11,954 bases of DNA from JAXHTH01 sp034211115 (GCA_034211115.1 JAXHTH010000271.1:1-11954), one strand, 5' to 3'. Positions 1-7,406 are shown, numbered from the stretch's first letter. Notes: generated from the letters alone by a model not told the origin. Numbers and translations: made by a program.

Positions 1-887
1 CCGCCGCCAGGGCCCAGCGCCTCGCCACCGCCTCGCCCGAGGCGAAGGACCGCCCCGCCACGCCCTGGCCGGCGCTGACCGCCAGCGAGCAGGCCGAGGC
101 GCTGGAGAAGATCCAGGGCCGGGCCCGGGAGATCCTCCAACACGCCGGCCTGCCCCTCGTCGCGACCGAGACCGATCACCTGCTGCTCTACTGCTCCATG
201 TCGCAAGAGCGGGCCGGGCACTGGGCCGAGCGGCTGGAAGAGACGTACACCCTGCTCGCCGATCGCGTCAACCTGCCGGCCGGCGCGAACGTCTTCCACG
301 GCAAGGCGGTCGTGTTCATCATCCCGGATCGCGATCGCTTCCGCCTCGTGGAAGCCGAGGCGTTCAACCAGCTCGTGGATGACGCGACGGACGGGATCTG
401 TCATCCCGTCGGGCCGGATGTGTTCATCGTCTGCCATCGCGTCGAGGACGACGATCGGCTTGGCGACGTGCTCGTGCGTCAGTTCGTGCACGGCTTCATG
501 CATCGCCACCGCACCCCCCGCCGCCTGCCCGCGTGGGCCAACGAGGGGATCGCCGAGTACTACTCGTCCGTCGTGTTCCGCAACACGACCCTGGACCGGG
601 AGCGGCGCGGCGCCGCGGTTTCGTTCATCCGGCGCGGCGGGGACGTGGCCGGCGTTCTTGACATGACCTACGAAGAGAAGATGTCACCGCAGCGCTTCCG
701 CCTCGCCTCCGCCGTCGGCGCCCTGGTCATCGAAGTCATGATCCGCGAGCAGCCCGAGCGCTTCGCGCAGTGGGTCAGCGCGGTCAAGGAAGGCATCGAC
801 TGGGAGACGTCCCTCGCCGAAGACTTCGGCGTTCCCCGCGCGGCGCTGGTGCAGACGGTGACGCGGTACTACATGATGAACGATTGA
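1..887 (+). CDS. 5'-truncated degenerate gluzincin-like (DUF1570-type) peptidase homologue
   Basis: The reading frame is open from the left edge (first full codon at 3) to the TGA at 885-887. The in-frame ATG at 198 is not the true start, because clearly protein-like sequence continues upstream, so the N-terminus lies outside the window. The layout resembles the planctomycete DUF1570-like putative zinc metallopeptidases: an LExxY segment, a VVFIIPDRDRF strand, then a helix and a WANEGIAEYY block (about 531-563). In active members the helix carries HExxH. Here the aligned residues (477-491) are R-Q-F-V-H, so the first zinc ligand and the general-base glutamate are replaced, while the second histidine and the downstream E of NEGIAEY remain. 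It may be a binding protein or pseudoenzyme rather than a protease. No signal peptide can be judged. It ends head-on with the lolD-type gene. The family assignment is moderate; the loss of the motif is read directly. Confidence 0.6.
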   Translation, partial: AARAQRLATASPEAKDRPATPWPALTASEQAEALEKIQGRAREILQHAGLPLVATETDHLLLYCSMSQERAGHWAERLEETYTLLADRVNLPAGANVFHGKAVVFIIPDRDRFRLVEAEAFNQLVDDATDGICHPVGPDVFIVCHRVEDDDRLGDVLVRQFVHGFMHRHRTPRRLPAWANEGIAEYYSSVVFRNTTLDRERRGAAVSFIRRGGDVAGVLDMTYEEKMSPQRFRLASAVGALVIEVMIREQPERFAQWVSAVKEGIDWETSLAEDFGVPRAALVQTVTRYYMMND

Positions 888-889
888 GA

Positions 890-990
890 GAAAGCTGAAA
901 CGTGGAAAACTGAAAACTGAAATTCTCTTGTCGGGCGATTGCGGCCGATCGGGCGTATTTCAGCTTTCAGTTTTCCACGTTCCAGCTTTC
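890..990. repeat. Large inverted repeat of heptamer-like units between convergent genes
   Basis: The left arm (890-922) and right arm (958-990) are 33 nt each and complementary at 31 of 33 positions, around a 35-nt loop (923-957). In a minus-strand transcript both mismatches become G-U pairs, so the stem would be continuous. The left arm is made of heptamer-like units: GAAAGCT, GAAACGT, then GAAAACT twice and GAAA. It starts three bases after the stop of the left-hand gene. The right arm overlaps the 3' end of the lolD-type gene, including its stop codon at 960-962. It could act as a bidirectional transcription end or 3' mRNA-stabilising hairpin, or be a copy of a dispersed repeat family. There is no clear U-run, so a classical intrinsic terminator is not shown. 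Confidence 0.8.
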
Positions 991-1751
991 CCCACGACCT
1001 TCCCGTCGTGGAGCTCGACGACGCGGTCGGCGCGGGCGGCGATGGCGCGGTCGTGCGTGACGATCACGATGGTCAGGCCGCCCCGGTGCTGCTCGGCGAG
1101 CAGGTCGAGAATCTCCGAACCCGTCTTCTCATCGAGGTTGCCCGTCGGTTCATCGGCGAGAAGAACCTGAGGCCGGTTGACCAGCGCTCTTGCGATGGCC
1201 ACCCGCTGCCGCTCGCCGCCGGACAGCTCGCGCGGGCGGTGGGCGAGACGATGATCCAGGCCGAACGCGGCGAGCAGTTCCGCCGCGCGATTGCGGATCT
1301 CCCCCCGCTGCGCGTAATACCCGAACCGCGTCAGCCCCACCAGCGCCGGCAGAAACGTGTTCTCCAGCACGTTCAATTCCGGCAGCAGGTGATAGAACTG
1401 GAACACGAAGCCGATCGAGCGATTGCGATAGCGGTTGCGCTCGCCGCGCGACATGGACGTGACGATCCGGCCGTCGAAGTGCACCTCCCCGGCCCCCGGA
1501 TCGGGCTGATCGAGATCACCCATCAGGTGGAGAAGCGTGCTCTTGCCCGAGCCGGAGGCTCCGTGCACGGCGACCCATTCACCTTCTCTCACGTCCAGCG
1601 AAGCGCCCCTGAGGACGGGGACATCGACCCGCCCCAGGCGATAGGTCTTGTGCAGATTGACCGCGCTGATCAGCGCCTGCGATGGGTGACGCCGGCGGCT
1701 TCGCGTCGCCTCATCCCCCGCCTCGCGCTGATCGATCCTGACATCACTCAT
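960..1751 (-). CDS. lolD: Lipoprotein-releasing ABC transporter ATPase, LolD family
   Basis: This is a 263-residue cytoplasmic ATPase that would power the permease encoded just upstream; LolCDE-type systems release lipoproteins from the inner membrane. Visible motifs are Walker A GASGSGKST (64-72), Q-loop Q118 in the FVFQFYHLLPELNVLEN block typical of LolD/MacB ATPases, signature LSGGERQR (176-183), Walker B VLLADEPTGNLD (196-207) and H-loop H233 in VTHD. The chosen ATG (1749-1751) overlaps the permease stop by 8 bp, which implies translational coupling. It leaves about 26 charged residues before the ABC fold, longer than usual for LolD. A GAGGG lies about ten bases upstream. The last nine residues, from K255 onward, are encoded by the right arm of the 890-990 inverted repeat, so the tail looks repeat-derived. 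MacB/FtsE-like function is less likely given the permease type. Confidence 0.9.
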   Translation of the reverse strand: MSDVRIDQREAGDEATRSRRRHPSQALISAVNLHKTYRLGRVDVPVLRGASLDVREGEWVAVHGASGSGKSTLLHLMGDLDQPDPGAGEVHFDGRIVTSMSRGERNRYRNRSIGFVFQFYHLLPELNVLENTFLPALVGLTRFGYYAQRGEIRNRAAELLAAFGLDHRLAHRPRELSGGERQRVAIARALVNRPQVLLADEPTGNLDEKTGSEILDLLAEQHRGGLTIVIVTHDRAIAARADRVVELHDGKVVGKAGTWKTES

Positions 1752-3408
1752 AACGAAGCGCCCTCACCGGGTCGGTATCCGCCGCCTTCGCCGCGGGGAA
1801 GAAGGCGCCGAGCACGCTGAAGATCACCGCCCCGATCATCGTCGTCACCGCGGTGAACGGATCCATCGTGTTGGGGATCTCGCTGAAGTAATACACGCTC
1901 GGATCCCAGATCAGCGTGCCCTTGTGGAACATCAGTCCCACGCCGAGCCCGGCGAGGACGAGCGTGATCAGCGTCCACATCACCACGGGCAGCAGCAGCC
2001 CCTTCCGGGCCCGCCACACCGTCATCAGCAGGGCCGGCCCCGCGAGGATGAACAGCCCGATCCACAACCACATCGGCGCCTGCTTGCCCATCGCGCCGTG
2101 GATCGAGTTGATGTTGCGCACGATGAGAAACGCGAGCCCGAGCCCGACGATCGATCCGATCGCGCCGATGATCGCGCCGTAGCGCAGGAAGATGAGGCTG
2201 ATCCCCATGCGGGAGGCCCCGATGCTGCGGAGAATGCCGATGTCGCGCGTCTTCTCGTACACGATCGCCCAGAAGATCGACAGCACCAGGCCCGCGCAGA
2301 CGAGGTAGACGATCGAGAAGAGCACCCGCATCAGCTCGCGCTCCTTCTCGATGGGCGCGATGAACTGCCGCTGCTGCTGAAGCCAGGTCTGCACGCCCAC
2401 GCCGAACCCCTCCGGGGGCGGGATGAGCTCCATCGCCACCGAGTGATCGGCCAGCAGGTCGCCGCGGAAGGTCTCGTACGCCCCGGCGATCCGCTCGCGC
2501 AGCGCCTCGGGCGTGACGCCCTCGGCGGCGCGCACGAGGACCATCGTCGCCCTCGGCGGGTCGATGAACCCCGTCTCCTCGCCTTCCTCATCGACGATCT
2601 GCGCTTCATCGAGATGCAGCAGGTCCTGCCCCACCTGAAGCGGGATGATGATGCGCTTGTCATCGATGAGGAACACGCCGGAGACGAACTCGTTGACCAC
2701 CCGCAGGACGGCGCTCTCCGGCTCGGGGGCCGAGATGGCATCGACGGGCAGGGCGGTGAGGATCACCTCGTGCTGGGGCATCCACCAGCGATCGCGAACC
2801 GGCCGGTAACTGCCGTCTTTTTGACGCTCGTTGCCGGCCGAGACGTGCATGCCCGGCACGACACCGGGGGTGGCACGGCCCTCCGCGTCGTGATACTCCA
2901 ATTGCAGCGCGTCCTGATACGCCCGCTCCATCCCCTCCTCGCCGATCGCCTCGAGCAGCTCGCGCCGGAAATCGCCATCCCCCATCGCCCCGACTTCATC
3001 CTCTTCCGGGGGCCGCCAGTAGAGCGTCTCGCGGAAGCCGGTCACATCGCCGAAGCTCTGCGGCTCGACGGCCCAGAACTGCACGGTCTCGGTTTCCTTT
3101 CGCCTTCCCTCGGGATAGGGCATCTTGAGCAGGCCCCAGCCGTCGACGAGCGGCGTGGCCGCCTCCGCCTCATCAAGCGCCTCGATGCGCTCGATGAGCC
3201 GATCGTAATACGGCAGCCCGCTCACCGGGTAGGACACGACGACATCGCCCATCAGCGTCCGTCCCGAGTCCTTGACCATGTCCAGGAAGCCGGTCATCAC
3301 CGAGACGACGATAATCACCAGCGCCACGCACAACGCCACCGCCGCCACCGCGATGAGCGGGATGACACGCGTCGTCAGGTAACGGTTGGTGAGGAGGATG
3401 TGGTACAT
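1744..3408 (-). CDS. lolC: Lipoprotein-releasing permease, LolC/LolE family, with two extra membrane segments
   Basis: This is a 554-residue inner-membrane permease. The start MYHILLTNRYLTTR matches the family's short cytoplasmic lead. The frame continues 36 codons further upstream, but that Pro/Ser/Arg-rich stretch does not look like LolC. Order: TM1 (about 17-41), large extracytoplasmic domain (42-358), TM2 (361-384), a cytoplasmic loop with KTRDIGILRSIGAS (the FtsX-family coupling region), TM3 (405-431) and a last TM (about 518-540) ending AADTDPVRALRYE. Two further hydrophobic segments (446-466 and 471-493) sit between TM3 and the VYYFSEIP motif (505-512). This makes it clearly longer than the roughly 400-residue E. 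coli LolC/E. Only one permease gene is present, so it may act as a homodimer (LolF-like) or have its partner elsewhere. It is followed with an 8-bp overlap by the ATPase. No Shine-Dalgarno sequence precedes the start. Confidence 0.88.
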   Translation of the reverse strand: MYHILLTNRYLTTRVIPLIAVAAVALCVALVIIVVSVMTGFLDMVKDSGRTLMGDVVVSYPVSGLPYYDRLIERIEALDEAEAATPLVDGWGLLKMPYPEGRRKETETVQFWAVEPQSFGDVTGFRETLYWRPPEEDEVGAMGDGDFRRELLEAIGEEGMERAYQDALQLEYHDAEGRATPGVVPGMHVSAGNERQKDGSYRPVRDRWWMPQHEVILTALPVDAISAPEPESAVLRVVNEFVSGVFLIDDKRIIIPLQVGQDLLHLDEAQIVDEEGEETGFIDPPRATMVLVRAAEGVTPEALRERIAGAYETFRGDLLADHSVAMELIPPPEGFGVGVQTWLQQQRQFIAPIEKERELMRVLFSIVYLVCAGLVLSIFWAIVYEKTRDIGILRSIGASRMGISLIFLRYGAIIGAIGSIVGLGLAFLIVRNINSIHGAMGKQAPMWLWIGLFILAGPALLMTVWRARKGLLLPVVMWTLITLVLAGLGVGLMFHKGTLIWDPSVYYFSEIPNTMDPFTAVTTMIGAVIFSVLGAFFPAAKAADTDPVRALRYE

Positions 3409-3463
3409 GGGGGAGGGACTGGGGGAATGAGCGACGAAGCGACGGAGGGAACGAAGAGCGGGC

Positions 3464-3469
3464 AGTGTA
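3464..3469 (-). promoter_or_regulatory. Candidate -10 box (TACACT) for the lolC-type gene
   Basis: TACACT on the minus strand lies 55 nt upstream of the permease ATG, inside the 157-nt gap after nnrE. No good -35 is visible at the expected spacing. It fits the -10-like boxes seen before other genes here. If real, lolC-lolD can be transcribed independently of nnrE. Confidence 0.35.
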
Positions 3470-3565
3470 TCCGCTGTGCGGCGAGGGATGACCGTGCCCC
3501 GGCCGACCATCATCACATCGGGCTCAGCGCCTCCGGCACATCAACAACGCGGCGTGCGGTCGGGC

Positions 3566-4363
3566 TCATTCGCCCGTCGCCGCGCTGTTGGAACGACGAT
3601 GCGGATCCGGGGGGGCGAGATCCGCCGGCGTCCCCAGCCGCTCGATCAGCTCGCGCGGCACCCCGATCTCCCCGATCACCACCTCCCCCACGAACGGCTG
3701 GGCCTCCAGCGTGTTGAACGCCGGCTTGTGGCCGACGAAGGACACCGTCACCGCCGCGCGGACGGCCACGCCCAGCGGCCTGCCCGTATCACAGTCCAGG
3801 CCCGAGGGAACATCGACGGCCAGCACGGGCCGATTCGCGGCGTTGATCCACTCGATGACCTGACGCGCCCGGCCCCCCACCTCGCGATCCAGTCCCGTGC
3901 CGAAGATCGCATCGACGACCAGATCCGCCCCCGCGTGCGCATCGAGTTCGTCGATCGAGATCTCCTTGATCCTCATCTTGCGGCAGATGGCGCAGTTGAT
4001 GCCGGCATCGCTCTCCGGGCGGGGATCGCCGAGGACGGCCACGGTCACCCGGGCGCCGGCGTTGTGCAGGTGGCGTGCGAGCGCCCAGCCGTCCCCGCCG
4101 TTATTGCCCGACCCGCAGACGATGAGCACCGTCCCCGCGGGTGCACCGGCCTCGTCCAGGAGGCGCAGCGCCTGCCGGGCCAGGGCGCGGGAAGCATTCT
4201 CCATCAGCGCGATACCCGGAATGCCGTACTCGTCGATCGCGGCCCGATCGATCGATCGAACCGAGGCGCGATCGAGGATGAACGCCTTCGGTCCGGGTGG
4301 AGCGGGAGCGTCCATCGCGCCGCGCGAGCCGCCGTCGTGTCGTTGAGAGGAGGGCTCTGTCAT
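3566..4363 (-). CDS. nnrE: NAD(P)H-hydrate epimerase (YjeF N-terminal domain only)
   Basis: This 265-residue protein matches the YjeF_N fold, which interconverts the R and S forms of hydrated NAD(P)H so that the dehydratase NnrD can repair them. Motifs: RSIDRAAIDEYGIPGIALMENA (about 36-57), the glycine-rich GSGNNGGDG loop (84-92), LVVDAIFGTGLDR (148-160) with the catalytic-type D151, AVDVPSGLDCDTG (182-194) and VSFVGHKPA (208-216). The NnrD kinase-like C-terminal domain, often fused in bacteria, is absent. The start is placed at 4361-4363 because a TAGACT box ends 8 nt upstream, giving a leaderless mRNA; an internal ATG at 4313-4315 is possible. The first 25 or so residues are low-complexity. 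It heads a minus-strand set with lolC and lolD, separated from lolC by 157 nt. Confidence 0.88.
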   Translation of the reverse strand: MTEPSSQRHDGGSRGAMDAPAPPGPKAFILDRASVRSIDRAAIDEYGIPGIALMENASRALARQALRLLDEAGAPAGTVLIVCGSGNNGGDGWALARHLHNAGARVTVAVLGDPRPESDAGINCAICRKMRIKEISIDELDAHAGADLVVDAIFGTGLDREVGGRARQVIEWINAANRPVLAVDVPSGLDCDTGRPLGVAVRAAVTVSFVGHKPAFNTLEAQPFVGEVVIGEIGVPRELIERLGTPADLAPPDPHRRSNSAATGE

Positions 4364-4371
4364 GGTGGAAG

Positions 4372-4377
4372 AGTCTA
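4372..4377 (-). promoter_or_regulatory. Extended -10 box (TGC-TAGACT) of nnrE, leaderless geometry
   Basis: On the minus strand TAGACT is preceded by TGn, an extended -10, and is followed by only 8 nt before the nnrE ATG. Transcription would begin at or next to the A of ATG. No -35 consensus is visible, which an extended -10 can tolerate. Confidence 0.5.
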
Positions 4378-4380
4378 GCA

Positions 4381-4412
4381 CCGTCGCCTTCCGTCCGGTA
4401 CGGAGGCGACGG
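4381..4412. promoter_or_regulatory. Inverted repeat over the upstream half of the nnrE promoter
   Basis: CCGTCGCCTTCCGT (4381-4394) and ACGGAGGCGACGG (4400-4412) are complementary except for one bulged base, around a 5-nt centre. The element covers the spacer and -35 zone of nnrE and lies between two divergent genes. It could be an operator or an incidental GC-rich hairpin. Confidence 0.4.
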
Positions 4413-4460
4413 ACGCGGCGGGATCGCGCCTCCCGAAGCGGCGGGCGGCCGTGCCGCGGG

Positions 4461-4466
4461 TACACT
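4461..4466 (+). promoter_or_regulatory. Candidate -10 box (TACACT) for the glycosyltransferase gene
   Basis: TACACT on the plus strand lies 64 nt before the ATG at 4531, in the divergent intergenic region. It predicts a 5' leader of about 57 nt. No TTGACA-like -35 is seen. Confidence 0.35.
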
Positions 4467-4530
4467 GAGCGCATCTCCGCTCCCGACCCGGGGATCGCCG
4501 CCCGGGCCGGGCCCTTCGGACGCTTCGCGC

Positions 4531-5760
4531 ATGCTCGAGCTCATCGCCTGGATTCTGCTCATCGCCGTCGCCGCCGGCCTCGCCTTCTGGCTCACCGTCG
4601 CCTGGCGCGTACGTCGATCGATGCGCGGCGATCCCACCGTCCGCGCCGGCCTCGCACTGCCCGCCCCGCCGGCCGTCGACGCACAAGCCACGTGGCCGAA
4701 GGTGAGCATTATCATCCCCGTCCATAACGAGGAACATCTCATCGATCGATCCGTCTCCGCCCTCCGCGGACAGCGCTACGACGAGCTGGAGCTCATCTTC
4801 GTGCTCGACCGCTGCACGGACGGGACGGCGGACATCCTCCGCCGCCACGCCGGGGCCGACGATCGCATCGTGCTCATCGAAAACGAAGCCTGCCCGGACG
4901 ACTGGGCGGGCAAGTGCCACGCCGCGCGGCTCGGCGCCGGGCAGGCGGGCGGCGACTACCTGCTCTTCACCGATGCCGACACCGTCTTCGATCCGGATCT
5001 CGTCGGCGCCTCCGTCGCCCTCGCCGTCCACCGCGGCATCCACCTGCTCAGCCTGTTGAGCACGCTGCGCTGCACGCGCGCCTTCGAGCGCATCGCCCAG
5101 CCCGTCGCGTCGCTGACGCTCATCCGGATGTATCCCCTCGAGCGCATCAACCGCCCGCGCGCCGAGCCCGGCCGCGGCCGCCCGTTCGCCAACGGCCAGT
5201 TCATGCTTTTCGACCGGGCCTGGTACGAGAAGATCGGCGGGCACGCGGCGGTGAAGGACGCGCTGCTTGAGGACATCGCCCTCGCCCGCGCGCTGCACGA
5301 GGCCGGCGGGCAGTGCGGCATCTTCCTCGCCGACGGCATGCTCACCTGCGCCATGTACGAATCACCCGCCGAGTTCAACCTCGGCTGGAAACGCATCTTC
5401 ATCGAAGCGTGCAAGCGCAAGCCGGCGCGATTGCGCAAGAACGCTCTGCGCCTGCTCGCCAACGGGCTCGTGATGCCGATCATCCAGGCCGCGGCGTTGA
5501 TCGTGGGCGTGATGATCCTCTTCTCGCACCCGCCGAACCTGGGGCTGGCGCTGGTGCCGCTGACGGTGGGCGGGTGGCTGACGCAGCTCTTCACGCTGAT
5601 GCACATCTACGGCCTGGCCGGCGCGCCGCACTTCGCCGCCCTGCTTTATCCGGCGGGCTGCTGGATGGTGGCGCGGATCATGCTCGCCGGCGCCGGCGAT
5701 CTCACCCATCGCCGACCCATCCCCTGGGCCGGCCGGGAGTACATCCTCGAACCGCGCTGA
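4531..5760 (+). CDS. Membrane-anchored family 2 glycosyltransferase (HpnB/CrtQ-like)
   Basis: This 409-residue protein has an N-terminal membrane anchor (about 3-24), a GT-A catalytic domain and three C-terminal hydrophobic segments (about 312-331, 336-358, 365-387). Catalytic-domain landmarks are VSIIIPVHNEE (58-68), LDRCTDGT (92-99), DDWAGKCHA (123-131), the metal-binding D148-A-D150 in FTDADT, NGQFMLFDR (221-229), and LLEDIALARAL (245-255) with the likely acid-base E247-D248. The W-x-GK motif and the membrane topology resemble hopanoid-associated HpnB and carotenoid-type CrtQ glycosyltransferases, but the acceptor cannot be read from sequence. The start MLELIAWILL is chosen because it opens the membrane anchor; the frame continues upstream only as low-complexity Arg/Gly/Pro. 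It is divergent from nnrE and converges on bcp with 24 nt between the stops. No carotenoid or hopanoid gene is adjacent to fix the pathway. Confidence 0.85.
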   Translation: MLELIAWILLIAVAAGLAFWLTVAWRVRRSMRGDPTVRAGLALPAPPAVDAQATWPKVSIIIPVHNEEHLIDRSVSALRGQRYDELELIFVLDRCTDGTADILRRHAGADDRIVLIENEACPDDWAGKCHAARLGAGQAGGDYLLFTDADTVFDPDLVGASVALAVHRGIHLLSLLSTLRCTRAFERIAQPVASLTLIRMYPLERINRPRAEPGRGRPFANGQFMLFDRAWYEKIGGHAAVKDALLEDIALARALHEAGGQCGIFLADGMLTCAMYESPAEFNLGWKRIFIEACKRKPARLRKNALRLLANGLVMPIIQAAALIVGVMILFSHPPNLGLALVPLTVGGWLTQLFTLMHIYGLAGAPHFAALLYPAGCWMVARIMLAGAGDLTHRRPIPWAGREYILEPR

Positions 5761-5784
5761 GCGGATCGCCGGCACTTCGCCCGC

Positions 5785-6267
5785 CTACAGCCCCCTGATC
5801 GCCTCCAGCACGTCCTCGGCGTGGCCGTCCACCTTCACCCTGTCCCACCGCCGCGCGACCTTGCCGCTGCCGTCGATCAGGTACGTCGTGCGCACGACGC
5901 CCTTGTACTTCTTCCCGTACATGGACTTGTCCTGCCACACGCCGTACTTGTCGCACACCTTCGGCGTGCCGCCGGCGCCGGGCACGTCCGCCAGCAGCGT
6001 GAAGTTGAGTCCATGTTTCTCGGCGAACCGCGCGTGACTCTTCTCGCTGTCCGGGCTCACGCCGAGCACGACCGCCTTGCTTCGCGTGAACTTCGGCTGC
6101 CCGTCGCGGAACGCGCACGCCTCCTTCGTGCAGCCCGACGTGTTGTCCTTCGGGTAGAAATAGAGGACAACCGGCCTGCCGGCATAGTCCTTCAACGCAT
6201 GCTTCTTCCCCGCCTGATCGGGCAGGGTGAACGCGGGGGCCTTCTTTCCTTCTTCAATCAGCGGCAT
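5785..6267 (-). CDS. bcp: Thiol peroxidase Bcp / peroxiredoxin Q
   Basis: This 160-residue cytosolic peroxiredoxin of the AhpC/TSA superfamily reduces hydrogen peroxide and organic hydroperoxides with thioredoxin as the usual electron donor. KAPAFTLPDQAGK (9-21) opens the fold, VVLYFYPKDNTSGCTKEACAFRD (33-55) holds the peroxidatic C46 and, five residues on, the resolving C51 of atypical 2-Cys Bcp proteins. VLGVSPDSEKSHARF and VRTTYLIDGSGKV follow. The active-site loop reads TSGC rather than the commoner TPGC. The length is normal for the family. The ATG at 6265-6267 shares one base with the TGA of the upstream oppD-like gene (TGATG), so translation is probably coupled by reinitiation. Functional linkage to peptide uptake is not obvious; co-expression is what the overlap shows. 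The frame extends upstream inside oppD, but family alignment fits MPLIEEG as the start. Confidence 0.95.
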   Translation of the reverse strand: MPLIEEGKKAPAFTLPDQAGKKHALKDYAGRPVVLYFYPKDNTSGCTKEACAFRDGQPKFTRSKAVVLGVSPDSEKSHARFAEKHGLNFTLLADVPGAGGTPKVCDKYGVWQDKSMYGKKYKGVVRTTYLIDGSGKVARRWDRVKVDGHAEDVLEAIRGL

Positions 6268-7406
6268 CAGGCGGCTCCGTCTGTGGGTGCGATGGTGCGG
6301 CGCGGGTCCTCGCGACGAAAGTCGAGATCCGGCCGGCGGGTCGGGTGATTCGCCACGTACTCGGTGCGCCAGCAGCCGACCCAGTGCTCCGGCTCGACCT
6401 CGACGAGGCTGTGATCGGTCGGCGGCGTGTAGGCCGCGCCCGTGCTCAGCGGCGCGGACATCTCCTCCGGCGGCGCCCCGCCCGGCCACCACGGCACGAT
6501 CCCGTACCGTGCGCCCGGCAGCCTGTGAAACTCGCCCGACTTGGACACCAGCTCGCCCACCGTCAGCAATCGATGCCGGCGACTGTCCAGACGCGGAATC
6601 GAACTGAACAACCCCCGCGTGTACGGATGATGCGGATGATCAAAAAGATCGAACACGTTGGCATACTCGACCACCCGCCCGGCATACATGACGCACACGA
6701 CGTCCGCCAGTTGCGCGACCACGCCCAGGTCATGCGTGATGAGCATGATCGCCATCCCCGTGCGCTGCTGGAGGCCGCGGAGAAGCTGGAGGATCTGGGC
6801 CTGGATCGTCACGTCCAGCGCCGTGGTCGGCTCGTCGGCCAGCAGCAGACGCGGCCGGCAGGCGAGGGCCATCGCCGTCATCGCCCGCTGACACATCCCG
6901 CCCGAGAACTCGTGCGGATACGCCTCGAGATTCCGCTGCGGATGCGGAATGCCGACCTCGCGCATGGCCTGCACGGCCAGTTCCACCGCCCGCCGTCGGC
7001 TGACGTCCTGATGCAGCCGGATGGCCTCGATGATCTGACGGCCCACCGAGTAGACGGGGTTGAGGCTCGTGAGCGGCTCTTGGAAGACCATGGCGATCTC
7101 GCCGCCGCGAACGCGGAGCATCTGACGCTCGGTGAGCGTGGTCAGCTCGCGCCCCTCGAAGCGCACGGATCCGCCGTCGATGCGCCCCGGCGGCTGGGGA
7201 ATGAGACGGAGGATCGAGAGGGCGGTGACCGATTTGCCGCACCCGCTCTCGCCCACCAGCGCCAGCGTCTGCCCCGGATGAATCGTCAGGCTCAGGCCGT
7301 CGACGGCCTGCACGCGCTGCCCGCCGGCCACGTCAAACGACACGGCCAGATCGGCAATCTCCAGCGTCGGGGCAGCACGTGATGCCTGAGCATCGTGTCC
7401 GCTCAT
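6267..7406 (-). CDS. oppD: Oligopeptide/dipeptide ABC transporter ATPase, OppD/DppD family
   Basis: This is a 379-residue cytoplasmic ATPase of a peptide or nickel importer. Motifs: Walker A GESGCGKS (52-59), Q-loop Q109 in MVFQEPLTSLNP (107-118), signature FSGGMCQR (167-174), Walker B LLLADEPTTALD (187-198), H225 in LITHDLG, then the OppD-type HPHHPYTRGLFSSIP tail (257-271). The signature has Cys where most homologues have Arg or Gln. The C-terminal extension departs from the family: the expected GCxFxxRCPxA...C...C cluster, which binds an iron-sulfur centre in several DppD proteins, is replaced by a Pro/Trp/Gly-rich stretch (about 293-340) with a single late Cys (C345). A -10-like TATACT lies 36 nt upstream of the ATG. 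bcp follows with a one-base overlap. Its expected partner oppC lies beyond the plus-strand YjdF gene; no oppB, oppF or binding protein is in the window. Confidence 0.92.
   Translation of the reverse strand: MSGHDAQASRAAPTLEIADLAVSFDVAGGQRVQAVDGLSLTIHPGQTLALVGESGCGKSVTALSILRLIPQPPGRIDGGSVRFEGRELTTLTERQMLRVRGGEIAMVFQEPLTSLNPVYSVGRQIIEAIRLHQDVSRRRAVELAVQAMREVGIPHPQRNLEAYPHEFSGGMCQRAMTAMALACRPRLLLADEPTTALDVTIQAQILQLLRGLQQRTGMAIMLITHDLGVVAQLADVVCVMYAGRVVEYANVFDLFDHPHHPYTRGLFSSIPRLDSRRHRLLTVGELVSKSGEFHRLPGARYGIVPWWPGGAPPEEMSAPLSTGAAYTPPTDHSLVEVEPEHWVGCWRTEYVANHPTRRPDLDFRREDPRRTIAPTDGAA

Noticed and set aside
198..200. ATG at 198 as the start of the left-edge gene
   Set aside because: The frame stays open and protein-like to the window edge, and starting here would cut into the conserved N-terminal part.
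939..1820. Plus-strand open frame opposite the LolD-type gene
   Set aside because: The opposite strand carries all canonical ABC ATPase motifs; this frame is its shadow.
3409..3516. 36-residue N-terminal extension of the LolC-like permease
   Set aside because: It is Pro/Ser/Arg-rich, unlike the family, and a typical LolC start lies at 3406-3408.
1924..3717. Very long plus-strand open frame (597 codons) opposite the LolC-like gene
   Set aside because: It is rich in His, Arg, Asp and Pro with no fold or motif, and it mirrors the real minus-strand gene, a common effect in GC-rich DNA.
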